This document shows positions 16,824 to 25,290 of a stretch of 64,000 bases of DNA, piece by piece (position 1 is the first letter of the stretch; each line of letters begins with the position of its first letter). The stretch comes from Haloferula helveola (lineage in GTDB: Bacteria; Verrucomicrobiota; Verrucomicrobiia; Verrucomicrobiales; Akkermansiaceae): positions 3,782,001 to 3,846,000 of the forward strand of contig NZ_AP024702.1 in the NCBI RefSeq assembly GCF_037076345.1, read 5' to 3'. The position numbers and the translations under genes were made by a program. The notes beneath the pieces were generated by a model. It was not told where the DNA came from, made no database searches, and was given only the letters and a program-made list of their open reading frames with translations.

Positions 16824-18698
16824 ATGTCCGAACGGAAGACCCTCGAAGAACGTGAGCAGATGACGGATCTGGAGCGCCTGCGGCACTCCTGCGCGCACGT
16901 CATGGCCACCGCGATCCTGCGGATCTGGCCGGATGCCCAGTTCGCTTACGGGCCGCCGGTGGAGAACGGCTTTTACTACGACCTCGAGATGGAGCACCGG
17001 CTCTCGCCGGAGGATTTCGAGAAGATCGAGGCGGAGATGCGCAAGGTGGCGAAGGAAAACCAGCGCTTCGAGCGCAAGGTTGTCTCCCGCGAGGAAGCGA
17101 TCGCGCTCGCCGAGAGCGGGCGTCTCGGCGGCCTGAGCGAGCGGCCGGGCAACCCGAGCCGGTTCAAGCTCGACCTGATCGAGAAGATTCCCGAAGGCGA
17201 GGAGATCTCCTGTTTCCAGAATGGCGACTTCATCGACCTGTGCGCCGGTCCGCACGTCGGATCGACGTCAAAGACGAAGCACGCCAAGCTGATGGCGGTG
17301 TCGTCGTCCTTCTACATGGGCGACAAGTCGAAGGGCCAGCTCCAGCGGGTCTACGGCACGGCGTTTCCGACGAAGGACGAACTGATGACCCACCTCGAGC
17401 GGCTTGAGGAAGCACGCAAGCGGGACCACCGGAAGCTCGGGCGTGAACTGCAGCTGTTCCACATCGATGAGGCGGTCGGCCAGGGGCTCATCCTGTGGAA
17501 GCCGAAGGGCGCGCTCGTCCGCCGGCAGCTGCAGGATTTCATAACCGGCGAGCTCGACAAGCAGGGCTACTCGCAGGTCTTCACGCCGCACATCGGCAAG
17601 CTCGACCTCTACCGCACGAGCGGGCACTTCCCATACTACCAGGAGAGCCAGTACGCGCCGATTCCCGAGCGCGACACGCTGGAGAAGCTGGCGGATGAGA
17701 ACGCGACCTGTGACCAGCTGATCAACGGCCTCGAGAGCGGCGAGTACGAAGGCTACCTGCTCAAGCCGATGAACTGCCCGCACCACATCAAGATCTATGC
17801 GAGCGAGCACCACTCGTACCGCGATCTTCCGGTTCGTCTGGCGGAGTTCGGAACGGTCTACCGGTGGGAGCAGAGCGGCGAACTCGGCGGCATGACGCGC
17901 GTTCGCGGATTCACGCAGGATGATGCCCACCTCTTCTGCACGCCGGATCAGGTCGCCGACGAGATCCGCGGCTGCCTCGGACTGGTGAAGAAGGTGCTGA
18001 GCTCGCTCGGGATGGCCGACTACAAGGTCCGCCTCTCGCTGCGCGATCCCGACAGCGACAAGTACGTCGGCTCGCCCGAGAACTGGGACAAGGCCGAGGC
18101 GGCGCTGCGCGATGCGGTGACCGAACTCGGTGTGGAATACACCGAAGAGCTCGGCGAGGCGGCCTTCTACGGCCCCAAAATCGACTTCGTGGTGAAGGAC
18201 GTGATCGGCCGCGATTGGCAGCTCGGCACGGTGCAGGTCGACTACAACCTGCCGGAACGCTTCGGCCTCGAGTATGTCGGTGCCGACAACGCGGTGCACC
18301 GTCCGGTCATGATCCACCGTGCGCCGTTCGGATCGCTGGAGCGTTTCACCGGCCTGCTGATCGAGCACTTCGAAGGCAAGTTCCCGACGTGGCTGGCGCC
18401 GGAACAGGTCCGCGTGCTGCCGATTTCCGACAAGTTCCTCGAGGACGCCGAAGCCGTCACTGCGAAGCTCGCCGATGCCGGAATCCGGGTCTCGCTCGAC
18501 CGCAGCTCCGACAAAGTGGGCGCCAAGATTCGCCTTGCCCGGCTGGATCGGGTCCCGTATATGCTCGTGCTAGGCGCTCGCGAGGTCGAGGAGGGGACGG
18601 TTTCCGTCCGCCACCGCGACAAAGACGACCTCGGCACCAAGCCGCTTGATGATTTCATTGGAACGATACGCGAGGAAATTGAGAACCGGTCACTTTGA
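16824..18698 (+). CDS. thrS: Threonine--tRNA ligase, lacking the TGS domain
   Basis: 624 residues. Charges tRNA-Thr. The editing domain starts almost at once (LRHSCAHVMATAILRIWP, residue 16 on), with FIDLCAGPHV as its second motif, so the N-terminal TGS domain of the usual 640-residue enzyme is missing. The class II core has MNCPHH with zinc ligands, RLAEFGTVYRWEQSGEL (motif 2) and IHRAPFGSLERFTGLLIEHF (motif 3). The anticodon-binding domain ends in VRHRDKDDLGTKPLDDF. Between motifs 1 and 2 there is about 25 extra residues compared with E. coli (APIPERDTLEKLADENATCD). Upstream codons do not restore a TGS domain. It precedes infC, as in many bacteria. Confidence 0.95.
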   Translation: MSERKTLEEREQMTDLERLRHSCAHVMATAILRIWPDAQFAYGPPVENGFYYDLEMEHRLSPEDFEKIEAEMRKVAKENQRFERKVVSREEAIALAESGRLGGLSERPGNPSRFKLDLIEKIPEGEEISCFQNGDFIDLCAGPHVGSTSKTKHAKLMAVSSSFYMGDKSKGQLQRVYGTAFPTKDELMTHLERLEEARKRDHRKLGRELQLFHIDEAVGQGLILWKPKGALVRRQLQDFITGELDKQGYSQVFTPHIGKLDLYRTSGHFPYYQESQYAPIPERDTLEKLADENATCDQLINGLESGEYEGYLLKPMNCPHHIKIYASEHHSYRDLPVRLAEFGTVYRWEQSGELGGMTRVRGFTQDDAHLFCTPDQVADEIRGCLGLVKKVLSSLGMADYKVRLSLRDPDSDKYVGSPENWDKAEAALRDAVTELGVEYTEELGEAAFYGPKIDFVVKDVIGRDWQLGTVQVDYNLPERFGLEYVGADNAVHRPVMIHRAPFGSLERFTGLLIEHFEGKFPTWLAPEQVRVLPISDKFLEDAEAVTAKLADAGIRVSLDRSSDKVGAKIRLARLDRVPYMLVLGAREVEEGTVSVRHRDKDDLGTKPLDDFIGTIREEIENRSL

Positions 18699-18829
18699 AG
18701 ACCGGCTCCGACGCTGATGCTCCCATATGACGGGATTGTTGCATCCGAGTTCCACTCATCCCTTCGCGGATTTGCCATGCCTTCGGGCAGGTAGCTCCGT
18801 GTCGCACTGAACCGCAACCGACCAGAACC

Positions 18830-19522
18830 ATAGCAAAGAAGAAAAAGAAATTCAACCGGACGCCTCGCGACACCACGCGTGTCAATGATCGCATTCGTGC
18901 GCCCCGTGTCCGGGTTGTTCTCCCCGACGGCAGGCAGCTCGGCATCATGAGCTCGCAGGAAGCGCTGAGCAAAGCGAAGCTGGTCGGTTTGGATCTGGTC
19001 GAAATTGCCGCCAAGGCGGATCCGCCTGTTTGTCGGATCATCGACTACGGCAAGTACAAGTACGAGCAGGCGAAGCTCAAGAAGCAGGAGAAGAGCGCGA
19101 AGAACGCGACCCGGATGAAGGAGATCAAGTTCCGCGTCCGGACCGAGCAGCACGACTACAACATCAAGCTGAACCGCATCGAGAACTTCCTCGAAGAGGG
19201 ACACAAGGTGCGGGTGGTGCTCCAGTTCCGCGGTCGTGAGAACGCCCACCGCGAGCTCGGCTTCGAGAAACTCGAACGGATCATCGGCGACCTCAAGACG
19301 ATGGCCCATGTCGACCAGCCGCCCCGTCTCTCGGGCCGGGCTCTGGGTATGACGCTCTCTCCGCTGCCGAAGGCCCAGCAGAAGCGCCACTTCCAGCTGT
19401 TCCACGGAGAGCTGGTGGAAGAAGACGACTTCGAGGACGACGAGGAAGATGACGACGAGGAAGTCGTGGCTTCGGACGAGGAATCCTCGGACGAGAACAC
19501 GGCCGATCGCGCCGAGGCGTGA
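18830..19522 (+). CDS. infC: Translation initiation factor IF-3, apparent AUA start
   Basis: 230 residues if begun at ATA 18830 (then AKKKKKFNRTPRDTTRVNDR). IF-3 binds the 30S subunit and checks start codons. The N-domain is VNDRIRAPRVRVVLPDGRQL, SKAKLVGLDLVEIA, PPVCRIIDYGKYKYE; the C-domain has EIKFRVRTEQHDYNIKL and GHKVRVVLQFRGRE. The frame has an in-frame TGA at 18728 and no ATG, GTG, TTG or CTG before ATG 18947, which would delete the conserved first 39 residues. A rare start is therefore required; E. coli infC uses AUU for autoregulation. The C-terminus carries an acidic tail of about 40 residues rich in Asp and Glu. rpmI and rplT do not follow. Confidence 0.92.
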   Translation: MAKKKKKFNRTPRDTTRVNDRIRAPRVRVVLPDGRQLGIMSSQEALSKAKLVGLDLVEIAAKADPPVCRIIDYGKYKYEQAKLKKQEKSAKNATRMKEIKFRVRTEQHDYNIKLNRIENFLEEGHKVRVVLQFRGRENAHRELGFEKLERIIGDLKTMAHVDQPPRLSGRALGMTLSPLPKAQQKRHFQLFHGELVEEDDFEDDEEDDDEEVVASDEESSDENTADRAEA

Positions 19523-20199
19523 GCCGTCCCGTCAAACTCTGGCTGTTCGATATCGACGGCACCCTGGTCGACACCGGAGGTGCCGGCATGAAAGCGCTGC
19601 AGGATGCGGCGCTTCACTGTTTCGGTGATGTCGGACCCAAGCTGGATCTGGCCGGCAGCACCGATTCGGGCATCGTCCGCGGCATGTTCGACCACTTCGG
19701 TCGCGATCCCGAGCCCTCGGGCGTCGAGGGATTCTATGCCCGCTACCTCGAGCGACTTGAATCGAATCTGGCGGGCGGAGACTTCCCCGGCCGAGTTCTT
19801 CCCGGGGCGGTGGCCTTGCTGGATCTGCTCGCGGGGCGGGCGGATGTGACGGTCGGCCTGCTGACCGGAAACATCGAGGCGGGCGCCCGCGCGAAGATGC
19901 GGCACTTCGGGCTCGATCACCATTTCGGCTTCGGCGCCTACGGCTGCGACCACCACGACCGCAACCGTCTGGGTCCGGTGGCGCTGGCGCGGGCCGAGGC
20001 CCACACCGGGCGGAGTTTCTCAGCGGCGGAGACCTTGGTCATCGGCGATACGCCGAAGGACATCGCCTGCGCCCGGGCCATGGGAGCGCGGTGTCTCGCG
20101 GTGGCGACAGGGGCGTTTGACGAGGACGGGCTGGCCGATGCCGACCGGGTCGTCGACTCGCTCGAAGCGTCCGCCGCCTGGAGCGACTACCTCGACTGA
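19519..20199 (+). CDS. HAD-family phosphatase, phosphoglycolate phosphatase-like
   Basis: 226 residues from a GTG that overlaps the infC stop (GTGA), so it is translationally coupled. HAD motifs: LFDIDGTLVDTGG (motif I with both aspartates), LLTGN (motif II), and VIGDTPKDIACARAMGA (motif IV). The helical cap between them fits subfamily I phosphatases such as phosphoglycolate phosphatase, but the substrate is not decided by these motifs. It converges on the esterase gene and overlaps its end by 13 bases. Confidence 0.85.
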   Translation: MSRPVKLWLFDIDGTLVDTGGAGMKALQDAALHCFGDVGPKLDLAGSTDSGIVRGMFDHFGRDPEPSGVEGFYARYLERLESNLAGGDFPGRVLPGAVALLDLLAGRADVTVGLLTGNIEAGARAKMRHFGLDHHFGFGAYGCDHHDRNRLGPVALARAEAHTGRSFSAAETLVIGDTPKDIACARAMGARCLAVATGAFDEDGLADADRVVDSLEASAAWSDYLD

Positions 20200-20885
20200 A
20201 GCATCATCCACGCGTAGACCGCCGGGTTCGAATAGGTCCGGGTCCAGCTGTCGTGTCCGACCCCGTCGTAGTAGGTCGCGCGGAAGTCGGTGGCGTCCGC
20301 TTTCTCGAGCGCCGCTTCCATCTTCCGGGTGCCATCGACCGGCACGGCTTCGTCGGCCGTGCCATGAAACGCCCAGATCGGCATGTCCTTGAATGCCCCG
20401 GCGGTTTTCGGCTCGCCGGCTCCACAAATCGGCACTGCGGAGGCAAAAAGCTCGGGCGCCTTGGCGAGGATATTCCAAGTCCCGAAGCCGCCCATGCTCA
20501 GCCCGGTGAGATGAATTCTCTTGGGGTCGATCGATTGCTCCTTCGCCACGTGGCGGATCAGGTCGATCACGTCGTCGGTGTCCCACCACTGGCCGGGCGG
20601 GCATTGCGGAGCCAGAAGGACGAATGGCAGTCCGGCTCCTTCCATCGCTTGGGTCGGAGGGCCATGCTTCTTGACCTTCTCAAGGTCGTCCCCCCGTTCT
20701 CCCGCCCCATGAAGGAAGACGACCAATGGACGTGGCTTGCCAGCGGGAAGAAGGGCGGGGTCGGGCTCAAACAGCAGGTAGGACAGCTCATGGCCGGAGG
20801 AGACCTTGTGGGTTCCTTTGGACTCGGTGGGCGCGGCGCAGAGCGGGATGGTCATGAGAAGAAGGACTTGCAGCAGGTATTTCAC
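20187..20885 (-). CDS. Secreted alpha/beta-hydrolase (prolyl-oligopeptidase/phospholipase-like esterase)
   Basis: 232 residues from a GTG at 20885, chosen because VKYLLQVLLLMTIPLCAAP is a good signal peptide; a TTG at 20921 would add 12 polar residues. Alpha/beta-hydrolase with LVVFLHGAGERGDD (oxyanion strand), nucleophile elbow LTGLSMGGFGTW, acid in WAFHGTADEAVP and histidine in DGVGHDSW. This layout is typical of small secreted esterases in Planctomycetes and Verrucomicrobia often labelled phospholipase or dienelactone hydrolase. Substrate unknown; its location is likely periplasmic. Confidence 0.8.
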   Translation of the reverse strand: MKYLLQVLLLMTIPLCAAPTESKGTHKVSSGHELSYLLFEPDPALLPAGKPRPLVVFLHGAGERGDDLEKVKKHGPPTQAMEGAGLPFVLLAPQCPPGQWWDTDDVIDLIRHVAKEQSIDPKRIHLTGLSMGGFGTWNILAKAPELFASAVPICGAGEPKTAGAFKDMPIWAFHGTADEAVPVDGTRKMEAALEKADATDFRATYYDGVGHDSWTRTYSNPAVYAWMMLQSR

Positions 20886-20977
20886 CCCGAAGCTACGGAG
20901 TTTCGGGCGATTCTCCTGCAAACAACGGCGTCACCCGGAATTTGACCTGAGTCGATATTCAAGATAAACAAAGGGCC

Positions 20978-21754
20978 ATGTCGAAGAAGCAGGACGACTG
21001 GTTTGTTTCCCGTGGGGGACAGCGATTTGGTCCCGTCACGTTCACGCAGCTGATGGAGGCCGCCAAGCAGGGTCGTCTCGAGCCGCGGACGGATCTCATC
21101 TTCGGCGGAGCCTTGGCCGAATGGACGCCGGCCGGCGATGTGGATGGAGTTTTCGAACGCAAGGAGCGCAGGAAGGAAGAGCCGGCACGCCGTGGCCACC
21201 GGGCGCCCGACAACTCTCTGGCGGACAGCGGCAGCTACGACTCCGACTCCCAGCCGAAGACGAAGCTGCACCTGCCCGGCGCGACGCGGCTCGGCTATTT
21301 CCTCGGAGTCACCGTGTTGCCGACGATCCTCGCGATCGGATTCGCCCGGTTCATTCCGGAGATCGCGGACATGGTCGGGGAGAAGTTCGCCCAATACACG
21401 CCGCTCCTCGTCCTGATCATTCCTTTGCTGGTTCTGGTGATCACCGTGAAGCGTTTCCAGAACCTCGCCATGTCCGGCTGGTGGACGTTCGGGCTGTTGG
21501 TTCCGCTGATGAACTGGTGGCTGCAGTATCGCCTGATCTGCTGCCCGACCGGCTACGGATACACGAAGAAGATGGATCCGATCGGCTGGATCCTCGCCGT
21601 GCTTTACTGGCTGATTCTGGTCGGTGGTATCGCGGCCTACTTCGTGATCGGTGCGGTGATGATCAACGATCTCATCGAGTCGGGGCAGTTGCAGCAGTTC
21701 CGGAATCAGTTCGACGAGCTCAAGGCCGCGATTCCGACGCCGGCGGCGGAATGA
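20978..21754 (+). CDS. GYF-like domain membrane protein
   Basis: 258 residues. The N-terminal 60 residues have the GYF_2 pattern DDWFVSRGGQRFGPVTFTQL and GRLEPRTDLIFGGALAEWTP, which is found on many envelope proteins of this phylum. A charged linker is followed by about four membrane segments (near 105-125, 140-157, 166-180, 205-232), with RFQNLAMSGWW between the second and third, as in DUF805-like or YckC-like proteins. The function is unknown. Confidence 0.65.
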   Translation: MSKKQDDWFVSRGGQRFGPVTFTQLMEAAKQGRLEPRTDLIFGGALAEWTPAGDVDGVFERKERRKEEPARRGHRAPDNSLADSGSYDSDSQPKTKLHLPGATRLGYFLGVTVLPTILAIGFARFIPEIADMVGEKFAQYTPLLVLIIPLLVLVITVKRFQNLAMSGWWTFGLLVPLMNWWLQYRLICCPTGYGYTKKMDPIGWILAVLYWLILVGGIAAYFVIGAVMINDLIESGQLQQFRNQFDELKAAIPTPAAE

Positions 21755-21792
21755 GGATTGCGCCGGGGCAGCGCGCCCGCTGAGCTTCCGGC

Positions 21793-23370
21793 GTGGAAAC
21801 CGTCGACGTCATCCTGTCGCTGGAAGCATCCGAGGATGCCGAGGCCTGGAAGCGTGCGGCTGCGAAGCGTCTCGGTATCGAGCCGTCGCGGGTTGGTGAG
21901 GTCCGGCTGCTGAAGCACTCGATCGATGCCCGCAAGCGGCCGGTGAAGGTGCAGCTGCGGCTTGAGGTGGCGCTCGATGGCGCCTTGCCGGAGACGCCTC
22001 TACCGACGTGGTCCGCACCTCCTTTGCCGTCCGGCGCGCGGACGGTGGTGATCGTCGGCTGCGGTCCGGCAGGGATGTTCGCGGCCCTGCGTTGCCTTGA
22101 GCTGGGGATGAAGCCGGTGGTGCTCGAGCGCGGCAAGGATGCCAGCTCGCGGCGCTTTGATCTCGCTCCGATCCTGCGGGAAGGCCGGGTGGTCGAGGAC
22201 TCGAACTACTGCTTCGGCGAAGGCGGCGCCGGGACGTTCTCCGACGGCAAACTCTACACCCGGGCAACCAAGCGCGGGCCGGTGCGCAAGGTTTACGAGG
22301 TTCTGGTCGCGCACGGCGCGCCGGAGCGGATCCTGATCGATTCCCATCCCCACATCGGCTCGAACCTGTTGCCCAAGGTGGTGATGGCGATGCGCGAGTC
22401 GATCCGCGCCGCAGGTGGCGAGGTGCATTTCGGCGCGAAGGTGACCGGCTTGCTCCGCAGCGGCGGTCGGCTGCGTGGCGTCGAGGTTGCCGACGGTCGC
22501 GAGTTTGTCGGCGACGCGGTGATCCTTGCGACCGGTCACAGCGCGCGGGACATCTACCGGTTGCTGGCGGAGGAGTCGGTGCTGATGGAAGCCAAGCCGT
22601 TCGCGGTTGGCGTGCGCATCGAGCATCCGCAGCCGTTCATCGACCGTTGCCAGTATCACCTCCGGAAGGAGGAGTCGCGTCCACGACTGCTGCCGGCGGC
22701 GAGGTATGCGCTGGCGACGAAGATCGACGACCGTGGCGTGCACTCGTTTTGCATGTGCCCCGGTGGTTGGATCGTGCCGGCGGCGACCGAGAACGATGAG
22801 GTGGTGGTCAACGGGATGAGCCTTTCCCGTCGCGATTCGCCCTTCGCCAACTCGGGGCTGGTGGTGACAGTCGAGCCGGAAGACGTGGCGCCGTTTGGAA
22901 AGGAGCACGGGATCCTCGCCGGGATCGCCTACCAGAAGGATCTCGAACGGAAGGCCAAGGCGGCGGGCGGCGGTGGACAGGTGGCGCCTGGTCAACGGGT
23001 CGCGGATTTCCTGAACGGGCGTGTCTCGGACGACCTGCCGGAGATGAGCTATTTCCCCGGAGGCAATTCGGTGCCGCTGCACGAGATCATGCCGAAGGGG
23101 ATTGTCCGGCGGATGCGCGAGGGTTTGCGGCTGTTTGACCGTCGGATCCGGGGCTATGCGGGGAAGGAGGCGTTGCTTCTCGGTTTCGAAACGCGGACAA
23201 GTTCGCCGTTGCGGGTTCCCCGTGAAAAGGAATCGCTCGAGCATCCGGAGTTGAGCGGCCTGTTTCCCTGCGGGGAAGGAGCGGGGTATGCCGGTGGGAT
23301 CGTCAGTGCCGCGCTGGATGGGATGCGTGTGGCCGAAGCCGTCGAAGCGGTTCGCCACGGTGGTTCGTAG
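21793..23370 (+). CDS. FAD-dependent oxidoreductase (COG2509-type)
   Basis: 525 residues from a GTG. A 75-residue N-terminal domain (VDVILSLEASEDAEAWKRAA, KHSIDARKRPVKVQLRLEV) precedes a FAD-binding Rossmann motif VVIVGCGPAGMFAALRCLE at about 85. Other marks are NYCFGEGGAGTFSDGKLYTR, ILATGHSARDIYRLL, HSFCMCPGGWIVPAATEN and, at the end, GLFPCGEGAGYAGGIVSAA, which close the FAD site. These match the uncharacterised FAD-dependent dehydrogenase group with an added N-terminal domain. The substrate is not known. The TAG stop lies within a dispersed repeat (23357-23370). Confidence 0.85.
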   Translation: METVDVILSLEASEDAEAWKRAAAKRLGIEPSRVGEVRLLKHSIDARKRPVKVQLRLEVALDGALPETPLPTWSAPPLPSGARTVVIVGCGPAGMFAALRCLELGMKPVVLERGKDASSRRFDLAPILREGRVVEDSNYCFGEGGAGTFSDGKLYTRATKRGPVRKVYEVLVAHGAPERILIDSHPHIGSNLLPKVVMAMRESIRAAGGEVHFGAKVTGLLRSGGRLRGVEVADGREFVGDAVILATGHSARDIYRLLAEESVLMEAKPFAVGVRIEHPQPFIDRCQYHLRKEESRPRLLPAARYALATKIDDRGVHSFCMCPGGWIVPAATENDEVVVNGMSLSRRDSPFANSGLVVTVEPEDVAPFGKEHGILAGIAYQKDLERKAKAAGGGGQVAPGQRVADFLNGRVSDDLPEMSYFPGGNSVPLHEIMPKGIVRRMREGLRLFDRRIRGYAGKEALLLGFETRTSSPLRVPREKESLEHPELSGLFPCGEGAGYAGGIVSAALDGMRVAEAVEAVRHGGS

Positions 23371-23462
23371 ATCCGCGGACCGCGCAAGCCCACTTGCGCA
23401 TCTGGAGCCCGAGGCGAGTTACCAACCAGAGACCGCCTGAAGGCGGGACTACGAACCACCGT
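23357..23462. repeat. Palindromic repeat pair overlapping the end of the oxidoreductase gene
   Basis: Perfect 14-base inverted arms ACGGTGGTTCGTAG (23357-23370) and CTACGAACCACCGT (23449-23462). Between them are two hairpins: GCGCAAG-CCCA-CTTGCGC (23382-23399) and CCGCC-TGAA-GGCGG (23433-23446). The left arm supplies the TAG stop of the oxidoreductase. The second hairpin with the adjoining CTACGAAC is of the same family as 43127-43308. Confidence 0.8.
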
Positions 23463-23480
23463 CGCGCGCTTGCAGGGTCG

Positions 23481-24278
23481 CTACAGAATCGCCCGTCGGA
23501 TCTTTCCGGGAGGGTGGGCGAGGAAGCGGCGGGCGAGCATTTCGAATTGCTCGGAAAGGTCGGTCAGGTGGATCTGGAGTTTGCCGCGATCCTCGGAGTC
23601 GTTGAGCAGGTCGAGACGGTCGAGCTCCGCCTTCAGATGTTCGGCGCAGGTGGTGGCCGAATCGATCAGGCGGACATCGGACGGCAGGAATTTCTCCAAT
23701 GTCGGCACCAGCAGAGGATAGTGGGTGCAGGCCAGCAGCAGGGCGTCGATGCCCTTGTCGACCATCGGGTCGAGGTAGGTGTGGAGGGCGGCGGTGGTTG
23801 CGGCGTGGTCGAGCCAGTCTTCCTCGATCAGCGGGACGAGCAGCGGAGCGGATTGGGCGTGAATGATGAGCCCGGTCTTCCGCTGCGCGAGGGCGTGCTG
23901 ATAGGCGTGGCTGCGGATCGTGCCGCGGGTGGCGATGATTCCGACGCGGTCGGTGTCGGGGTCGGCGAGCGTGGCTTCGACGCCGGGTTCGATCACGCCG
24001 AGGATGGGAACGCGGAAAGTTTCCCGGAGTGCCGGAAGCGCGTGAGCGGTGGCGGTATTGCAGGCGATGACGATCGCCTTCACATGGTGGGAGAGGAGGA
24101 AGCGGACGTCTTCGGCGGCGAAGTCGCGGATCGTCTCAGGGCTCTTCGAGCCGTAGGGCACGCGGGCGGTGTCGCCGAGATAGACGATGTCCTCATGCGG
24201 CAACAGGCGCTGGGCCGCACGGACCACGGTGAGTCCGCCGACGCCGGAATCAAAGAAGCCGAGGGGCGCGTTGCGCAT
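23481..24278 (-). CDS. murI: Glutamate racemase
   Basis: 265 residues. Makes D-glutamate for peptidoglycan by a two-cysteine mechanism. GFFDSGVGGLTVVRAAQRLL at the N-terminus, DTARVPYGSKS, the first catalytic cysteine in AIVIACNTATAHALP and the second in LLACTHYPLLVP are all present. Length is normal for the family. It is a single gene between two repeat-bearing gaps; no other cell wall genes are adjacent. Confidence 0.95.
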   Translation of the reverse strand: MRNAPLGFFDSGVGGLTVVRAAQRLLPHEDIVYLGDTARVPYGSKSPETIRDFAAEDVRFLLSHHVKAIVIACNTATAHALPALRETFRVPILGVIEPGVEATLADPDTDRVGIIATRGTIRSHAYQHALAQRKTGLIIHAQSAPLLVPLIEEDWLDHAATTAALHTYLDPMVDKGIDALLLACTHYPLLVPTLEKFLPSDVRLIDSATTCAEHLKAELDRLDLLNDSEDRGKLQIHLTDLSEQFEMLARRFLAHPPGKIRRAIL

Positions 24279-24334
24279 GGCGCGAGACTCGGAAGAGCGG
24301 CGCCGCTAGGCGAGAGAAAAGGGGTGGCGGGGGA

Positions 24335-24409
24335 ATGGACCGCGAGCTTCAGCTCGCCCCGTCGGTCCGGCAGCTTGGGTTCTGGGGCGAGCTGAAGCTC
24401 CCGGTCCAT
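24335..24409. repeat. Palindromic repeat pair upstream of murI
   Basis: ATGGACCGCGAGCTTCAGCT then CGCCCC (24335-24360) is followed by the inverted GGGGCGAGCTGAAGCTCCCG then GTCCAT (24384-24409). The right arm matches the repeat in dprA (674-699). The pair lies between the end of the small membrane protein gene and the murI start. Confidence 0.8.
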
Positions 24410-24410
24410 C

Positions 24411-24809
24411 TCAGGACTTCCGCTTCTTTCCCGGGCGGAGCCAGAAGAGCAGGATCAGCAAGATGAAGGGCCAGAGCGGGATGCGAATGCCCTCGGGGTA
24501 GCGGAGTTCCCAAGCACGGGTGAAATACATAGCCCGCTCGTAGGTGCGCGGGAGCCAGAAGGGCTGGTGGTTCTCGGCCTCCTCAATGTCCCATGACAGT
24601 TTGGTCTTGGGCTTGCCCAGGAAGAAGATATCGCCGGTCTCGAACTCCAGCGCGCCATTGCGGCCGACGATGGCGAATGATGCTCCTTCCAAAGGAACCA
24701 AGCTGTCTTTTTCCCAGACGACCGTGAGGGACACGGTGCGGAACAGTGTGAGCGCGAAGAATCCGCCGATGGTGAGCAGCGCGAGCGGGTAGGCAATGGA
24801 GCGGCGCAT
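24411..24809 (-). CDS. Small membrane protein, unknown family
   Basis: 132 residues from the ATG at 24809, 4 bases after the stop of the upstream gene. Two membrane segments: near 8-27 (PLALLTIGGFFALTLF) and near 108-125 (PLWPFILLILLFWL), with a basic end (RPGKKRKS). The middle has VVWEKDSLVP and FETGDIFFLGK. The layout (helix, extracytoplasmic region of about 80 residues, helix) is the same as the upstream gene, so the two look like distant paralogues. I do not recognise the family. Confidence 0.6.
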   Translation of the reverse strand: MRRSIAYPLALLTIGGFFALTLFRTVSLTVVWEKDSLVPLEGASFAIVGRNGALEFETGDIFFLGKPKTKLSWDIEEAENHQPFWLPRTYERAMYFTRAWELRYPEGIRIPLWPFILLILLFWLRPGKKRKS

Positions 24810-24813
24810 GGGA

Positions 24814-25290
24814 TCAGTCGGAGTAAGCATTCGCCTCACGGCGTTCAGCGCGGATCATGCGGATGAGCCAGAGGATGGCCCAGAGGACGGGTAGGGGCCA
24901 GAGGGGGAGGAAGACGCCTTCCCAATCCAACCATTCACGGATGTTCGGAGGCAGTGCCAATCCCCACACCTGCATTTGCTCTTCTGAGCGCTGGACGAGG
25001 TGTTCCCACTGCCATCCGGTTCGCAGACTTGATCCGAATCTGTTGTCGACTGTGCCTTCCCAGAAATGCCAACGGATGGATGCCCCGCCGTTGGAAAGCT
25101 GAAGTCGGGCAACGAGTTCGTGTCCTTGGTATTCTCCTGATGAAAGAGGTGAGAACTTGCGATGTCCGCCGGTGATGGTCGATTGATGCGTTGCCGAATA
25201 AAGGAAAAGCCCGACGAGGAGAAACAACAGGCCCAACCCCACCCAGAACCTTCGGGTCCGGTGGATCCAGAGTTTGGGTCGTTGGGGCAT
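24814..25290 (-). CDS. Small two-helix membrane protein, unknown family
   Basis: 158 residues from the ATG at 25290. A basic start (MPQRPKLWIHRTRRFW), a helix (VGLGLLFLLVGLFLY), a polar region with SIRWHFWEGTVDN and a C-terminal helix (PLWPLPVLWAILWLI) followed by RMIRAERREA. Beyond the ATG the frame runs into a dispersed repeat, so codons upstream are not real. The repeat touches the start codon directly and no Shine-Dalgarno sequence can be seen. Together with the following gene it forms a two-gene unit with a 4-base gap. Confidence 0.6.
   Translation of the reverse strand: MPQRPKLWIHRTRRFWVGLGLLFLLVGLFLYSATHQSTITGGHRKFSPLSSGEYQGHELVARLQLSNGGASIRWHFWEGTVDNRFGSSLRTGWQWEHLVQRSEEQMQVWGLALPPNIREWLDWEGVFLPLWPLPVLWAILWLIRMIRAERREANAYSD

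Noticed and set aside
17268-18368. Long open frame on the minus strand inside thrS
   Set aside because: It is fully antisense to the conserved synthetase. High GC content keeps opposite frames open, and its translation has no recognisable motif.
18777-18794. Five-codon leader (MPSGR) upstream of infC
   Set aside because: It has no attenuator-like hairpins or codon pattern; the case for regulation is weak.
19523-20199. Expected rpmI and rplT downstream of infC
   Set aside because: The next gene is a HAD phosphatase; the ribosomal protein genes usually found here are absent from the window.
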